From Proteus columbae (lineage in GTDB: Bacteria > Pseudomonadota > Gammaproteobacteria > Enterobacterales > Enterobacteriaceae): a DNA stretch of 64,000 nt. The notes below the pieces were generated by a model. It saw nothing but the letters and a program-made list of their open reading frames with translations. It searched no databases and was not told the origin of the DNA. The translations under genes were made by a program, and so were the position numbers. Shown here piece after piece: positions 9,109-17,169 of this stretch; position 1 is the stretch's first letter, and every line of letters begins with the position of its first letter. The DNA lies in assembly GCF_002777965.1 (NCBI RefSeq), contig NZ_NGVR01000007.1, positions 53,891 through 117,890 on the forward strand, written 5' to 3'.

Positions 9109-10695
9109 ATGAAAACAATATTTAAAAACGCCACTGTTATTGATGGAACAGGGGCAAGTGCATTTCAAGCTGATGTTGTGGTTAATGAAGGAAAAATAAT
9201 AAAAATCGGCCAGTTTGATGCTAAAACGAATGATCAAATTATTGATGCAACAGGAAAGATAGTCTGCCCCGGCTTTATTGATACTCACACTCACTCTGAT
9301 CTTTCTGCTCTGCTTAATCCCGCGTTATCTGCCAAAATCCGCCAAGGGATCACCACTGAATTGTTAGGGCAAGATGGTGTCGCGTTAGCACCATTACCAG
9401 AACAATATATTTCAGCATGGCGCAAAAATATCGCGGGTTTAGATGGTGATTCTGACAGCATTGATTGGCATTTTAAAAATACCGAAGGTTACTTAGGTAT
9501 GTTGGAAGCGAGAGGCTCTGCAACGAATCTTGCTTACCTTGTTCCTCATGGCAACATTCGAATGGAAGCGATGGGATTAGAAGGTAATCCTTCTACTCGT
9601 GAAGATGTCGCCAAGATGTGTGAGATCTTAGAACGTGAGTTAAAAGCAGGGGCGTTTGGTTTATCAACAGGATTGATTTATATGCCTTGTGCCTTTGGTG
9701 ATACCGCTGAAATGATCGAACTTTGTAAGGTTACAGCAAAACATAATGGTATTTTTGTTGTTCACCAGCGTAGTGAAGCTGACGATATTATTCAATCGAC
9801 TCAAGAACTTATTGATATCGCCAAAGCATCGGGTGTTTGGTTACATATTTCCCATATGAAGGTTTGCGGTAAGAAAAACTGGGGATTAATCGACGAAATG
9901 CTTGGTATGTTAGAGCAAGCACAAAAAGAAGGCATTCGTATCTCCTTTGACCAATATCCGTATGTGGCAGGCAGTACCATGCTTGGGGTGATTTTACCGC
10001 CTTGGGTTCATGCAGGAGGTACAGAGAAATTATTAGAACGCTTAGCTTCTCCTGAACTGCGTAAAAAGATGATTGAAGATATCGAAAAAGGCATTCCGGG
10101 TTGGGATAACTTTATTGATTTCGCAGGGTTAGAAAATATTTATGTCACTAGTTCTAAAACAGAAAAAAACCAAGATGCCGTTGGACTTAGTCTTGTAGAA
10201 CTAGGCAAATTGAGAGGTAAAGATCCGTATAACGCAACCTTCGATTTGTTATATGAAGAAGAAAATGCGGTAGGAATGGTGGATTTTTACGGTACAGAAG
10301 AACACGTTATCAAATTCTTATGTCGCCCTGAACAAAACGTCTGTACTGACGGATTAATGGGAGCAGGTAAACCTCATCCTCGTGTATTTGGTGCATTCCC
10401 TCGTGTTTTAGGGAAATACGTCAGAGAAGAAAAATGCCTCACTTGGGAACAAGCTATTCGCAAAATGACAGGTAAGCCGGCTGAAGTTCTTCGATTAACC
10501 GACAGAGGTTTAATTAAAGAGGGATATGCCGCAGATATTGTGATGTTCGACCCTGAAACCATTATTGATAAAGGCACGTTTGTTGAACCGAACCAATATC
10601 CAGAAGGGATCGATTTGGTGATGGTCAATGGTCGTATCGCATTAATTAATGGGGTCGAAAGTTACGCCTGCAGTGGCCATGTTTTAAGAGCATAA
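9109..10695 (+). CDS. N-acyl-D-amino-acid deacylase family amidohydrolase
   Basis: This 528-residue amidohydrolase-superfamily enzyme resembles D-aminoacylase, which releases D-amino acids from N-acyl-D-amino acids using zinc. An N-terminal beta domain (about 1-60) leads into the metal motif GFIDTHTHSD and then ITTELLGQDG. Further histidines are in FVVHQRSEAD and LHISHMKV, and a metal aspartate in VCTDGLMGAGKPHP. Dihydroorotase-like relatives exist, but the QDG and HxHSD pattern fits D-aminoacylase best. It is third in the sigma-54 operon, so the operon probably handles an N-acylated amino acid or related compound. Substrate is unproven. Confidence 0.85.
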   Translation: MKTIFKNATVIDGTGASAFQADVVVNEGKIIKIGQFDAKTNDQIIDATGKIVCPGFIDTHTHSDLSALLNPALSAKIRQGITTELLGQDGVALAPLPEQYISAWRKNIAGLDGDSDSIDWHFKNTEGYLGMLEARGSATNLAYLVPHGNIRMEAMGLEGNPSTREDVAKMCEILERELKAGAFGLSTGLIYMPCAFGDTAEMIELCKVTAKHNGIFVVHQRSEADDIIQSTQELIDIAKASGVWLHISHMKVCGKKNWGLIDEMLGMLEQAQKEGIRISFDQYPYVAGSTMLGVILPPWVHAGGTEKLLERLASPELRKKMIEDIEKGIPGWDNFIDFAGLENIYVTSSKTEKNQDAVGLSLVELGKLRGKDPYNATFDLLYEEENAVGMVDFYGTEEHVIKFLCRPEQNVCTDGLMGAGKPHPRVFGAFPRVLGKYVREEKCLTWEQAIRKMTGKPAEVLRLTDRGLIKEGYAADIVMFDPETIIDKGTFVEPNQYPEGIDLVMVNGRIALINGVESYACSGHVLRA

Positions 10696-10737
10696 CAGCA
10701 CAATAGCGCTCTTAAACGTTAAACCTTATCTCTGTTT

Positions 10738-10762
10738 ATCACGGTTGTTCTTCAACCGTGAT
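10738..10762 (+). other. Intercistronic hairpin before the MFS gene
   Basis: ATCACGGTTG pairs with CAACCGTGAT around the loop TTCTT (10-bp perfect stem). No U-run follows, so it probably stabilises or punctuates the operon mRNA rather than terminating it. It is the second such hairpin in this operon. Confidence 0.6.
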
Positions 10763-10790
10763 GGCTTCCCCTTACCTGAGGAACAGGAAA

Positions 10791-12065
10791 ATGAGTTCAA
10801 ATATTATTCCAAACCTTCAACAGAAGAAAACATGGAAAGCTCGTTACACCGTTTTATCCTTAATTTGGTTGGCATGGTTACTTTCATTCTTAGATAGAAT
10901 GGTAATGAGTGTTTCATTACCTTTTATTGGACGTGATCTGAATCTTGATACCACACAACAAGGCTTAATAATCAGTGCGTTCTTTGTCGGTTATGCGGCA
11001 TTCCAAATACCGGGTGGTTTTTTAGCTGACCGCTTTGGCGCACGTAAAATTATGGCAATCGGAATTGCATGGTGGTCAGTTTTCACCAGCTTAACGGGTA
11101 TGGTGTTTACATTACCGTTAATGTTAGCGGTGCGATTCTTATTTGGTATTGGTGAAGGTTGTTTTCCATCCGCTTCTTGGAAAATGATCTCAACTTATTT
11201 CCCATCTAAAGAGCGTGGTCGTGCAACAGCAATTCAATCAACAGTAAATACCTTAGGGCCAGCATTAGCTGTAATTGTGGCTGCGAGTATTATCGGTGCT
11301 TTTGGCTGGCATATGGTGTTTATTGTTTTAGGTATTCCTGGTTTATTAATTGCAGCAGGTATTTATTTCTTTACTCGTGATAATCCAAAAGATCACCCAA
11401 GTATTACTCAACAAGATCTCGATGAGTTAGCCGCGGATGGTACATTAACGGATAAACCCGTTGAAGCTGTACCTTTTAAAGATGTTTTAAAGATGCCAGT
11501 GCTGTGGCAAATGGCAGCAATTTGGTTTCTGTTTGATATTACCTTTTGGGGATTTTCAACATGGTTGCCAAGTTATTTAATTACTGTTCGTGAATTCTCT
11601 TTGGCTAAAACAGGGGTAATGGCGGCTATTCCATTCTTATTTGGTGCTGGTGGTACATTATTAGGTGGTTATGTTTCTGATAAATGTAAATCACAGCGTA
11701 AATGGTTATATATGGTTACAGCAGTGATTGCAGCTGGCTTCTTATATATGACATATACTGTTGAAAGTGCTGATATGGCTGTTGTATATCAATGTATTTC
11801 AGCATTATTTATGTTCTTCGCAATGGCAATGTTTTGGGGTATTTTGATGGATACTATCCCAAATAAAATTATGGGTCGTGCTTCAGGGATTGTTAACTTC
11901 GGTGGTCAAATGGCGGGTGTTGTTTCTGCACCTGTTATGGGCTTCTTAATTAAAGCGAGTGGTGGTAGTTATGACAGCGCATTTATGTTTATGATAATTG
12001 CATTAGTTGCCTCTGCTGTTGTGACGTTCACTGTTAAAATGCGAAATACACCAGCAGAAATTTAA
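10791..12065 (+). CDS. MFS transporter (organic anion/metabolite:H+ symporter type)
   Basis: This is a 424-residue major facilitator with about 12 membrane segments. The cytoplasmic loop motif GGFLADRFGARKIMAIG is the family signature after helix 2, preceded by LDRMVMSVSLPFIGRDL, typical of the anion:cation symporter branch (ExuT/GudP/hexuronate-like). The ATG at 10791 has a GAGG ribosome-binding site nine bases upstream; an in-frame ATG 33 bases earlier falls just after the hairpin and has none. As the last gene of the dpaL operon, it probably imports the operon's substrate. Confidence 0.88.
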   Translation: MSSNIIPNLQQKKTWKARYTVLSLIWLAWLLSFLDRMVMSVSLPFIGRDLNLDTTQQGLIISAFFVGYAAFQIPGGFLADRFGARKIMAIGIAWWSVFTSLTGMVFTLPLMLAVRFLFGIGEGCFPSASWKMISTYFPSKERGRATAIQSTVNTLGPALAVIVAASIIGAFGWHMVFIVLGIPGLLIAAGIYFFTRDNPKDHPSITQQDLDELAADGTLTDKPVEAVPFKDVLKMPVLWQMAAIWFLFDITFWGFSTWLPSYLITVREFSLAKTGVMAAIPFLFGAGGTLLGGYVSDKCKSQRKWLYMVTAVIAAGFLYMTYTVESADMAVVYQCISALFMFFAMAMFWGILMDTIPNKIMGRASGIVNFGGQMAGVVSAPVMGFLIKASGGSYDSAFMFMIIALVASAVVTFTVKMRNTPAEI

Positions 12066-12222
12066 TTAATATTTATATTTAAATAAGTGTGATGTTATTA
12101 AAAGAAATAAGATTAATTAAATAAAACAAATGTATTAACTGTAAGATTTATTTATTAAAACTCACTATGCGCTTTATTGATTTTTTAATTTAAAAAATCT
12201 TATTGCAGGGTACTTTTGTCTT

Positions 12223-12258
12223 AAAAAAGCCACGATTAAAAATCGTGGCTTCGTTTTT
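12223..12258. terminator. Bidirectional terminator, dpaL operon / prfH
   Basis: AAGCCACGATT (12227-12237) pairs with AATCGTGGCTT (12241-12251), an 11-bp stem with a 3-base loop, followed by CGTTTTTG. An A-run precedes the stem, so it can work for the rightward operon and the leftward rtcB2-prfH operon. It lies between their convergent ends. Confidence 0.88.
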
Positions 12259-12273
12259 GTTAGATTAATAACA

Positions 12274-12885
12274 TTATTTGCTTATAAGCACAAAGTCGTT
12301 ACCGCTAAAACAGAGTGTGGCATCACCGCGAATAACTCGATGATGGGCAATATGGCGCTGGCTATTTAATGAAGCGTGTTGTTTCATCATATAAGCCTCT
12401 AAATGCCATGCAATAAGTTGCTTAGCGAGCTTTTTATTAGCATGCTGGCTACGTTCTGATTGCACTTTTACGCTAATGCCGGTGGCGATATGTGTTGCTC
12501 TGACCGCAGATTCTGTTTTGTTAACATGCTGACCACCGGGGCCATTTGAGCGCATGGTTTCAAACGTAATTTCTTTGTCGTTAATTTCATCAGGTTGTTC
12601 AAAACAAGCAACACCAATAAACCAGTTTTTACGTTTATGTCGTGGCCGTAATGTGCTTGCACATTGCCATTGCACAGAGCCTGCCCACTGTTGTGAGATA
12701 GCTTGTGCATCAGCACCTTCAAGAGACACTAACGCTGATTTTAAGCCATGACGTGAAGGCTCTTTTTCAAGAACTGTGATGTTCACTTGCTGCTTTGCGG
12801 TTGATTTCAAAAAATAATTTAAGGCTTTTTCAACTGCTAAACAGCATTCTTCAGGGCCTTGTGCGGAGGTGAATTGTAATAACAT
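12274..12885 (-). CDS. prfH: Peptide chain release factor homologue H
   Basis: This is a release-factor paralogue of 203 residues with the catalytic GGQ motif in NGPGGQHVNKTESAVRATH. It lacks the codon-recognition domain of RF1/RF2. PrfH homologues paired with RtcB2 are reported to release the peptide from ribosomes whose decoding centre has been cut, before RtcB2 reseals the 16S rRNA. This copy looks full length, unlike the truncated K-12 gene. Its ATG overlaps the rtcB2 stop (TAATG), implying translational coupling. It ends at the bidirectional hairpin near 12240. Confidence 0.92.
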   Translation of the reverse strand: MLLQFTSAQGPEECCLAVEKALNYFLKSTAKQQVNITVLEKEPSRHGLKSALVSLEGADAQAISQQWAGSVQWQCASTLRPRHKRKNWFIGVACFEQPDEINDKEITFETMRSNGPGGQHVNKTESAVRATHIATGISVKVQSERSQHANKKLAKQLIAWHLEAYMMKQHASLNSQRHIAHHRVIRGDATLCFSGNDFVLISK

Positions 12886-14021
12886 TACGCCATCTCTCCA
12901 CTTGTTTTATAGGTGATCACCGGTTTTAAACGCGCGATGACTTCGATTAATCCAATACTCACCATACTTTCAATCACAGTTTCAATTGATTTATACGATT
13001 GCGGTGCTTCTTCATAAATCAGTTGTTTATTGGCACAAATAATACGGCTACCTAATGCTGTTCGTGAAAGTTGTAAAGGTGTAAAACGGTGTGATAATCG
13101 GCCTTTACACTCTGTACGCATCCATTTTCTACCTGCACCATGAGGCAAGGAATGAAGGCTTAATTCAGATACAATTGGCTTAACAATATAGCTGTAATCA
13201 CCGCGTGAACCCGGAATAACCACCATATCGTGATGTGCTGGTGTTGCACCTTTACGATGTAACCAACCTTGTTGACCATGTAATTCACAAGGCTCTACAA
13301 TGTTATGATTTACATCAGAAATAACTTCACCTTGAGTGCGAATTTGACGCATCATTCTTTCACCAATAAGGCGACGATTAATCTTTGCGTAATCAAGAGC
13401 ATTATTGTGAGCTTGCAAATATTCATTTGCATCTTCGGTGTTAGCAACAAGTCCTTTATGACCAAACTGTTCTGTATGAGCACGTAAGATAGATTGTCCT
13501 AAACCTCTTGATCCGCTGTGAACTAATAGCAATAACTGTTTTTTATTGATACCACTTTCAGCGAAAAGCGTTTCATTAATCACTTGGTCAATTTGTTGGA
13601 ATTCAGCAAAGTGATTACCCCCACCAATAGAGCCTAAAGAGCCAGCGAAAGGATGGTTTTGCATTTCAGTCGGTAGATGAGTTTCTAACCATTCTGAAGG
13701 TGCAATATCACTCATTTCGCTCAATTGCTTCTCTGCTTTATCTAAGTTGAGTTTGCTGTTTTTAAATTCAGTTTGAAAGAGTGTCATACCGCAGCCAATA
13801 TCATTTCCGACTAAAGCAGGGTAAAAACGATTAACAGAAAAAAAAGCTGCACCAATAGGATAACCACGACCTGGATGTAAATCAGGCATACCTGCGACAT
13901 AAGCCATATCAGGAAGTTGAGCTGTTGTTTCTAATTGTTGGATTGCTTTGCTTTCAATCCAAGTATTATCCGATGCGATATAACAAACGCTATCAGATAA
14001 ATAATGAACACACTTGTCCAT
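12885..14021 (-). CDS. rtcB2: RtcB2-type RNA ligase (ribosome repair)
   Basis: This GTP/Mn-dependent RNA ligase joins 2',3'-cyclic phosphate and 5'-OH ends. Motifs seen are GMPDLHPGRGYPIGAAF, VGNDIGCGMTLFQ (metal Cys), IGGGNHFAEFQ, HSGSRGLG and PHGAGRKWMR (the guanylated histidine by family knowledge). The frame is open back to a TTG at 14075, but family alignment (YLSDSVCYIASDNTWIE near the N-terminus) favours the ATG at 14021 (378 residues) or 14033. Neither has a clear Shine-Dalgarno, in contrast to the short ORF just upstream. It overlaps prfH by one base; together they repair ribosomes cleaved in 16S rRNA. Confidence 0.9.
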   Translation of the reverse strand: MDKCVHYLSDSVCYIASDNTWIESKAIQQLETTAQLPDMAYVAGMPDLHPGRGYPIGAAFFSVNRFYPALVGNDIGCGMTLFQTEFKNSKLNLDKAEKQLSEMSDIAPSEWLETHLPTEMQNHPFAGSLGSIGGGNHFAEFQQIDQVINETLFAESGINKKQLLLLVHSGSRGLGQSILRAHTEQFGHKGLVANTEDANEYLQAHNNALDYAKINRRLIGERMMRQIRTQGEVISDVNHNIVEPCELHGQQGWLHRKGATPAHHDMVVIPGSRGDYSYIVKPIVSELSLHSLPHGAGRKWMRTECKGRLSHRFTPLQLSRTALGSRIICANKQLIYEEAPQSYKSIETVIESMVSIGLIEVIARLKPVITYKTSGEMA

Positions 14022-14090
14022 ATACCAATCCATATAATGTAAAGGATAAAAAATAAATTGATTGGCGGACAGCAAAAAGAAGGGAAGAAA

Positions 14091-14138
14091 TTACTTCTGA
14101 GATTGTCCGCAAAGAGTATTCATATTTGTTGTTGTCAT
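14091..14138 (-). CDS. Short upstream ORF (15 aa) of the rtcB2-prfH operon
   Basis: The ATG at 14138 opens a frame encoding MTTTNMNTLCGQSQK and a TAA, ending 57-69 bases before the rtcB2 start. Its ribosome-binding site, AAGGAGGT followed by ATCCC, is near-perfectly complementary to the 16S 3' end, by far the strongest in the neighbourhood. The 3' codons (TGC GGA CA) pair with TGTCCGC at 14065-14071, so translating it would open that stem. I know no homologue. A leader/sensor role for damaged ribosomes is an inference (see findings). Confidence 0.5.
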   Translation of the reverse strand: MTTTNMNTLCGQSQK

Positions 14139-14191
14139 GGGATACCTCCTTGCAGTTAAGTAAAATGGGTGGAAAATAATAAATCGCGGGC

Positions 14192-14220
14192 ATAATAACC
14201 ACTTTTTTTTGCATTGGCAA
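14192..14220 (-). promoter_or_regulatory. Sigma-70 promoter of rtcB2-prfH
   Basis: Read leftward, TTGCCA (14220-14215), a 17-base spacer and TATTAT (14197-14192) match the consensus at 5 of 6 bases in each hexamer. The start would be near 14185, about 45 bases before the short ORF. Confidence 0.65.
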
Positions 14221-14231
14221 TTAAAAAGTGG
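14199..14231. promoter_or_regulatory. Inverted repeat over the rtcB2 promoter
   Basis: CCACTTTTT (14199-14207) and AAAAAGTGG (14223-14231) are perfect 9-base arms enclosing the -35 box and most of the spacer. It is a candidate operator. No regulator gene is adjacent, and the A/T tracts reduce its significance. Confidence 0.35.
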
Positions 14232-14335
14232 TGTAATTTTTCTTTATTTTTAAAAAAAAAGAATGAATAGATTTTCTTTAATTTAAGGCTAACTTTATTT
14301 TATTTACTGTTTTAAGTTAATACTCTATTTTATAA

Positions 14336-15112
14336 TTAATAAATCACTTTTACAGAGCTTTTTCGGCAATAATCTTCGTAATCATCCGTTAATTTTCTAT
14401 CTGTGATAATAACATCAAATTGCGCTAAATCACCCATATTACCTGTCGCTGTTTCATCAAAATAATGATATTTGGTGAGTAAGATCTTGCGAATAGATTT
14501 ATCCATCGCTTTCTTTTTCATATAAAGATCGTCGATGTTATAACAGGTAACGCCAAAATCGAGATGAACGCCTTCGGCTGAAATAAAGGCTTTTTTGGGA
14601 TTAATGCTATCAAGATAAGAAGGCTGGGTAGGATTGTAGAATGAATCACTTTTAGGACGATATTCACCTCCGCAGAGTAATACGGTGGCGTTTTTTTTCT
14701 GGCTTAATGCCAAAAATACTCGATGAGAATAACAAATTCCCGTGAAATGCAGATTATCGGGAATAAGCTCAATCAGTGTGGGAATAAACTGTCCATTATC
14801 GAAAAAAAGAACATCGCCGTCAGAGACCATGCCAGCAGCAAGATTAGGAATATGAAGTTCTTCTGTTTGATCTGGCGTAATAATATCAGAGGATGTTGAG
14901 ATTAACCCAGAATGAGGTTGGGCTAAAGCAACAATGTAGCCACCTAATAATGACATTGGAAAAGGGTTTTCGGCATCAGAACTAAGGTCGCGCCTAATTG
15001 TCATTTCAGAAACTTCAAGGATCCTCGCGGCGTCTTTAAGATGTATGCGACCTGAGCGTTTTATACATTCACTGAGGCGGCGCAAACGTTCGTGCTGTTT
15101 GGTCTCTATCAC
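14336..15112 (-). CDS. deoR: DeoR-family repressor of deoxyribose/nucleoside genes
   Basis: This 258-residue protein has an N-terminal helix-turn-helix (LKDAARILEVSEMTIRRDLS) and a C-terminal sugar-phosphate sensing domain. It aligns well with E. coli DeoR (shared LHLKDAA-type start, LLGGYIV, LCGGE, MGDL.. FD). The start is a GTG with AAGGA seven bases upstream. It follows deoC by about 55 bases in the same direction, opposite to deoK. Salmonella carries a related repressor, DeoQ, next to deoK, so this could correspond to DeoR or DeoQ. The inducer should be deoxyribose-5-phosphate or a related compound. Confidence 0.85.
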   Translation of the reverse strand: MIETKQHERLRRLSECIKRSGRIHLKDAARILEVSEMTIRRDLSSDAENPFPMSLLGGYIVALAQPHSGLISTSSDIITPDQTEELHIPNLAAGMVSDGDVLFFDNGQFIPTLIELIPDNLHFTGICYSHRVFLALSQKKNATVLLCGGEYRPKSDSFYNPTQPSYLDSINPKKAFISAEGVHLDFGVTCYNIDDLYMKKKAMDKSIRKILLTKYHYFDETATGNMGDLAQFDVIITDRKLTDDYEDYCRKSSVKVIY

Positions 15113-15167
15113 CGAAGGATCCTTGTGTTATCGAATAGCGTACTCCAAGAAAATATACGCTAAATAA

Positions 15168-15836
15168 TTAGTAGTTTGATTCAGGTGCATCTGAATCTGT
15201 TGCAATAGCGACACTTGCGCTAGCGCCGATACGTGTTGCACCTGCTTTGATCATGTTTAATGCTGTTTGGCGATCGCGAACACCACCCGATGCTTTCACA
15301 CCAACTTCATCACCAACTGTTTTGCGCATTAAAGCAACATGATGTTCTGTTGCGCCCATTGTACTGTATCCTGTTGATGTTTTCACAAAATCAACGCGGA
15401 TCTCACGACACATTTCACAAACTAAACGTACTTCGTCGTCAGTTAATAAGCAAGTTTCTAAAATAACTTTCAGAGTTGTATTACCACAAGCAGCTTTTAC
15501 TGCTTCAATATCTTGTTTTACAAAGTCTAAACGACCGCTTTTTAACATACCGATATTGATAACCATATCGACTTCTTGTGCACCTTGACGAATAGCTTCA
15601 GCCGCTTCAAATGCTTTTGTTGCTGTTAAACCAGCACCAAATGGGAAGTCGATAACACAACATACTTTTACATCACTTCCTTCAAGGCAAGTTCTTGCTA
15701 AAGGGATGTAAGAAGTGTTAATACAAACAGAGAAGAAACCGTGTTCAGCTGCTTCAGCACACAATTTCTTGATTTGTGCTTCAGTTGTATCTGCTGCAAG
15801 AAGGGTATGATCGATATAATTAGCTAATGGACGCAT
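15168..15836 (-). CDS. deoC: Deoxyribose-phosphate aldolase
   Basis: This enzyme cleaves 2-deoxyribose-5-phosphate to acetaldehyde and glyceraldehyde-3-phosphate (EC 4.1.2.4). It has 222 residues with the class I aldolase lysine in [11 protein letters not shown] and a second lysine in [18 protein letters not shown] is at the N-terminus. The open frame extends 36 bases further upstream, but AAGGA is correctly placed only for the ATG at 15836. It is closer in length to the short Bacillus-type DERA (about 220) than to the longer E. coli enzyme. It is transcribed with the downstream repressor, away from deoK. Confidence 0.95.
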   Translation of the reverse strand: MRPLANYIDHTLLAADTTEAQIKKLCAEAAEHGFFSVCINTSYIPLARTCLEGSDVKVCCVIDFPFGAGLTATKAFEAAEAIRQGAQEVDMVINIGMLKSGRLDFVKQDIEAVKAACGNTTLKVILETCLLTDDEVRLVCEMCREIRVDFVKTSTGYSTMGATEHHVALMRKTVGDEVGVKASGGVRDRQTALNMIKAGATRIGASASVAIATDSDAPESNY

Positions 15837-16015
15837 AGTATATTCCTTAATAAGAAGATTGTTATTTATCACTCATGTTAGTTTGGCAACATATTAGTGC
15901 TGTTTTAACGAGATAACAATCACAAATGATATTTAAATAACATGATACTGTTATGCATCTATCAAAATGTCACTATTTTCACATTTATAAATTTTACATA
16001 AGAGTAAGAGGCGCT

Positions 16016-16936
16016 ATGGATATCGCAGTGATTGGTTCAAATATGGTGGATTTGATCACCTATATAGATAGGATGCCAAAAGAGGGTGAAACCCTTGAGG
16101 CGCCGGCATTTAAGATTGGTTGCGGTGGTAAAGGGGCAAATCAAGCGGTTGCTGCTGCTAAATTAAATTCAAAAGTAATGATGTTAACAAAGGTTGGCGA
16201 TGATATTTTCGCGGATAACACCATCATGAATTTAGAATCTTATGGTATTAACACACGCTATGTTGAAAAAGTGCCCGGTACAACAAGTGGTGTTGCGCCT
16301 ATTTTTGTGACTTCTCAATCATCAAATAGCATTTTAATTGTTAAAGGTGCTAATCAGCATTTATCGCCAGAGGATATTGATAGAGCGGCAGATAGCCTGA
16401 AAAAATGCAAAATAATCGTATTGCAATTAGAAATTCCTCTTGAAACGGTGTATCACGCCATTGAGTTCGGTAACAAACACCATATCCCTGTGTTATTTAA
16501 CCCAGCACCCGCTTCAAAAGCATTAGATCTTGATATTGCTGCTCGTTGTGATTTTTTTGTTCCGAATGAAACAGAACTTGAAATTTTGACCAGTATGCCA
16601 ATCACCACAATGGACGAAATTCGCGAAGCTGCTTGTTCTTTACTACAAAAAGGCTTTAAGAATGTCATCGTTACATTAGGTGAAAAAGGCGCATTATGGA
16701 TGAATGGTGAAATTGAAAAATATATTCCCGCCATTGAAGTTGATGCAATTGATACTAGTGGGGCGGGGGATGCCTTTATTGGTTGTTTCTCCCATTATTA
16801 TGTTCACACCAATAATATTGAAGAAGCGTTAAATAAAGCCGTGATGTTTTCTGGCTTAAGTGTTGCAGGAAAAGGCACACAATCTTCTTATCCAAGCATT
16901 GAAGAGTTTGGACAGTTTTTAGCGCAAGCAAAATAG
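16016..16936 (+). CDS. deoK: Deoxyribokinase (PfkB family)
   Basis: This enzyme phosphorylates deoxyribose to deoxyribose-5-phosphate, the substrate of the neighbouring aldolase. The 306 residues show PfkB signatures GCGGKGANQAVAAAKL near the N-terminus and the catalytic DTSGAGDAFIG. The text is very close to Salmonella DeoK (MDIAVIGSNMVDLIT, MPKEGETLEAPAFKIG). GAGG sits just before this ATG; a longer frame starting at 15953 is rejected. Ribokinase is the alternative, but the deoC/deoR context and close similarity favour deoK. No DeoP-type permease lies next to it. Confidence 0.9.
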   Translation: MDIAVIGSNMVDLITYIDRMPKEGETLEAPAFKIGCGGKGANQAVAAAKLNSKVMMLTKVGDDIFADNTIMNLESYGINTRYVEKVPGTTSGVAPIFVTSQSSNSILIVKGANQHLSPEDIDRAADSLKKCKIIVLQLEIPLETVYHAIEFGNKHHIPVLFNPAPASKALDLDIAARCDFFVPNETELEILTSMPITTMDEIREAACSLLQKGFKNVIVTLGEKGALWMNGEIEKYIPAIEVDAIDTSGAGDAFIGCFSHYYVHTNNIEEALNKAVMFSGLSVAGKGTQSSYPSIEEFGQFLAQAK

Positions 16937-16961
16937 TACACTTCTGCACCATCACATCTTT

Positions 16962-17006
16962 TTATTCCACTTGCTTTCTTATTTAGAGAGTAAGTGGAAT
17001 TTATTT
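16962..17006 (+). terminator. Terminator after deoK
   Basis: ATTCCACTT (16964-16972) pairs with AAGTGGAAT (16992-17000), and the stem continues inward through GCTTTCT/AGAGAGT with mismatches. TTATTT follows. Confidence 0.65.
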
Positions 17007-17073
17007 AAAATCAATTGCTTATTCTATTTTTATAGTCACTATTGAATTTCTTTCAAAGAAAAAAGGCTTAACT

Positions 17074-17095
17074 TAATGTGACTGATTTCACAAAG
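17074..17095 (+). promoter_or_regulatory. CRP site upstream of murQ
   Basis: TGTGA-CTGATT-TCACA is a perfect CRP core match, centred near 17084. It implies glucose (cAMP) control of MurNAc use, as in E. coli. Confidence 0.85.
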
Positions 17096-17111
17096 TGGTG
17101 ATAATCATCAT

Positions 17112-17126
17112 TGAAATGCAATTTCA
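17112..17126. promoter_or_regulatory. Probable MurR operator 1
   Basis: TGAAAT-GCA-ATTTCA is a perfect palindrome sharing the TGAAA/TTTCA half-sites of the second site at 17141-17161. Binding by the operon's own MurR is inferred. Confidence 0.55.
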
Positions 17127-17140
17127 TGTGATGTAGTTTT

Positions 17141-17161
17141 TAATGAAATTTGGTTTCATTA
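17141..17161. promoter_or_regulatory. Probable MurR operator 2
   Basis: TAATGAAA-TTTGG-TTTCATTA has perfect 8-base arms and lies just before murQ. It overlaps an upstream in-frame ATG, which supports the later start for murQ. Binding by MurR is inferred. Confidence 0.6.
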
Positions 17162-17169
17162 AGGTTGTT

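Noticed and set aside
14022..14075. Longer rtcB2 starting at TTG 14075
   Set aside because: The additional 18 residues have no counterpart in RtcB2 proteins and the TTG lies within the hairpin region without a ribosome-binding site.
13993..14220. 75-residue minus-strand ORF upstream of rtcB2
   Set aside because: It runs through the rtcB2 promoter, the short ORF and the rtcB2 start in another frame and has no ribosome-binding site or recognisable domain.
15837..16015. DeoR or CRP operator between deoC and deoK
   Set aside because: Only half-sites (TCACA, GTTA/TAAC) are visible; no convincing full palindrome.
17143..17169. Upstream start of murQ at 17143
   Set aside because: It lies inside a perfect 21-base palindrome, a likely operator, and has no ribosome-binding site.
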